Source of the DNA: an uncultured Anaerosacchariphilus sp.
GTDB taxonomy: Bacteria > Bacillota > Clostridia > Lachnospirales > Lachnospiraceae
Length of the DNA stretch: 5,727 nt
Direction of reading: 5' to 3'
NCBI GenBank assembly: GCA_934373375.1
Contig: CAKROP010000152.1
Location: 1-5,727 of the forward strand
Both the position numbers and the translations under genes were made by a program. Below are positions 5,721-5,727 of the stretch, one piece after another (position 1 is the stretch's first letter; the number at the start of each line of letters is the position of its first letter). The notes under the pieces were generated by a model. That model saw only the letters and a list, made by a program, of their open reading frames with translations. It ran no database searches and was not told where the DNA came from.

Positions 5721-5727
5721 ATGCCGG
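5721..5727 (+). CDS. Start of the next gene (partial), probably ispG by synteny
   Basis: ATG at 5721 lies six bases after AAAGGGG (5708-5714) and 35 bases after the rseP stop, so a gene very likely starts here. Only Met-Pro is encoded before the window ends, so nothing in the sequence identifies the product. In many Clostridia rseP is followed by ispG (4-hydroxy-3-methylbut-2-enyl diphosphate synthase), then polC; that is the only basis for the suggestion. Confidence 0.4.

Overview
The window is a piece of a Lachnospiraceae-like (class Clostridia) chromosome. This rests on the gene order pyrH-frr-uppS-cdsA-dxr-rseP, on the clostridial flavour of the proteins (for example the UMP kinase motif GTGHPYFSTDT and the short, single-PDZ RseP), and on strong AGGAG-type ribosome binding sites with G/C-ending codons. 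The genus cannot be fixed from the sequence alone.

Layout. Positions 1-61 hold the last 19 codons of an unrecognised reading frame. Positions 77-385 hold only the C-terminal quarter of an AGCS-family sodium:alanine/glycine symporter, probably a remnant of a broken gene, followed by a terminator-like hairpin (399-438). The 176-base gap 386-561 then carries a good extended -10 sigma-A promoter (481-510) with a small dyad over its -10 box, and the run of plus-strand housekeeping genes begins: pyrH (562-1257), frr (1279-1833), uppS (1952-2671), cdsA (2673-3482), dxr (3510-4652), rseP (4654-5685) and the first seven bases of a further gene at 5721, probably ispG by synteny. The only sizeable gap inside the run, 1834-1951, holds a GC-rich hairpin, a possible internal promoter and a perfect 14-bp palindrome overlapping that promoter's -10 box. 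This suggests the cluster can be expressed as two units: pyrH-frr, and uppS-cdsA-dxr-rseP onward.

How the genes work together. PyrH makes UDP for RNA, DNA and nucleotide-sugar synthesis, and Frr recycles ribosomes after termination. Dxr commits carbon to the MEP isoprenoid pathway, whose C5 products UppS polymerises to undecaprenyl diphosphate, the lipid carrier for peptidoglycan. CdsA makes CDP-diacylglycerol for phospholipids. RseP is an intramembrane protease that cuts membrane-anchored regulators or leftover signal peptides. The second half is therefore an envelope-building unit.

No new defence, mobile or biosynthetic system is visible. The points worth a second look are the truncated symporter at the left edge and the regulatory DNA in the two intergenic gaps. 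All genes lie on the plus strand; the long minus-strand reading frames opposite them look like shadows.
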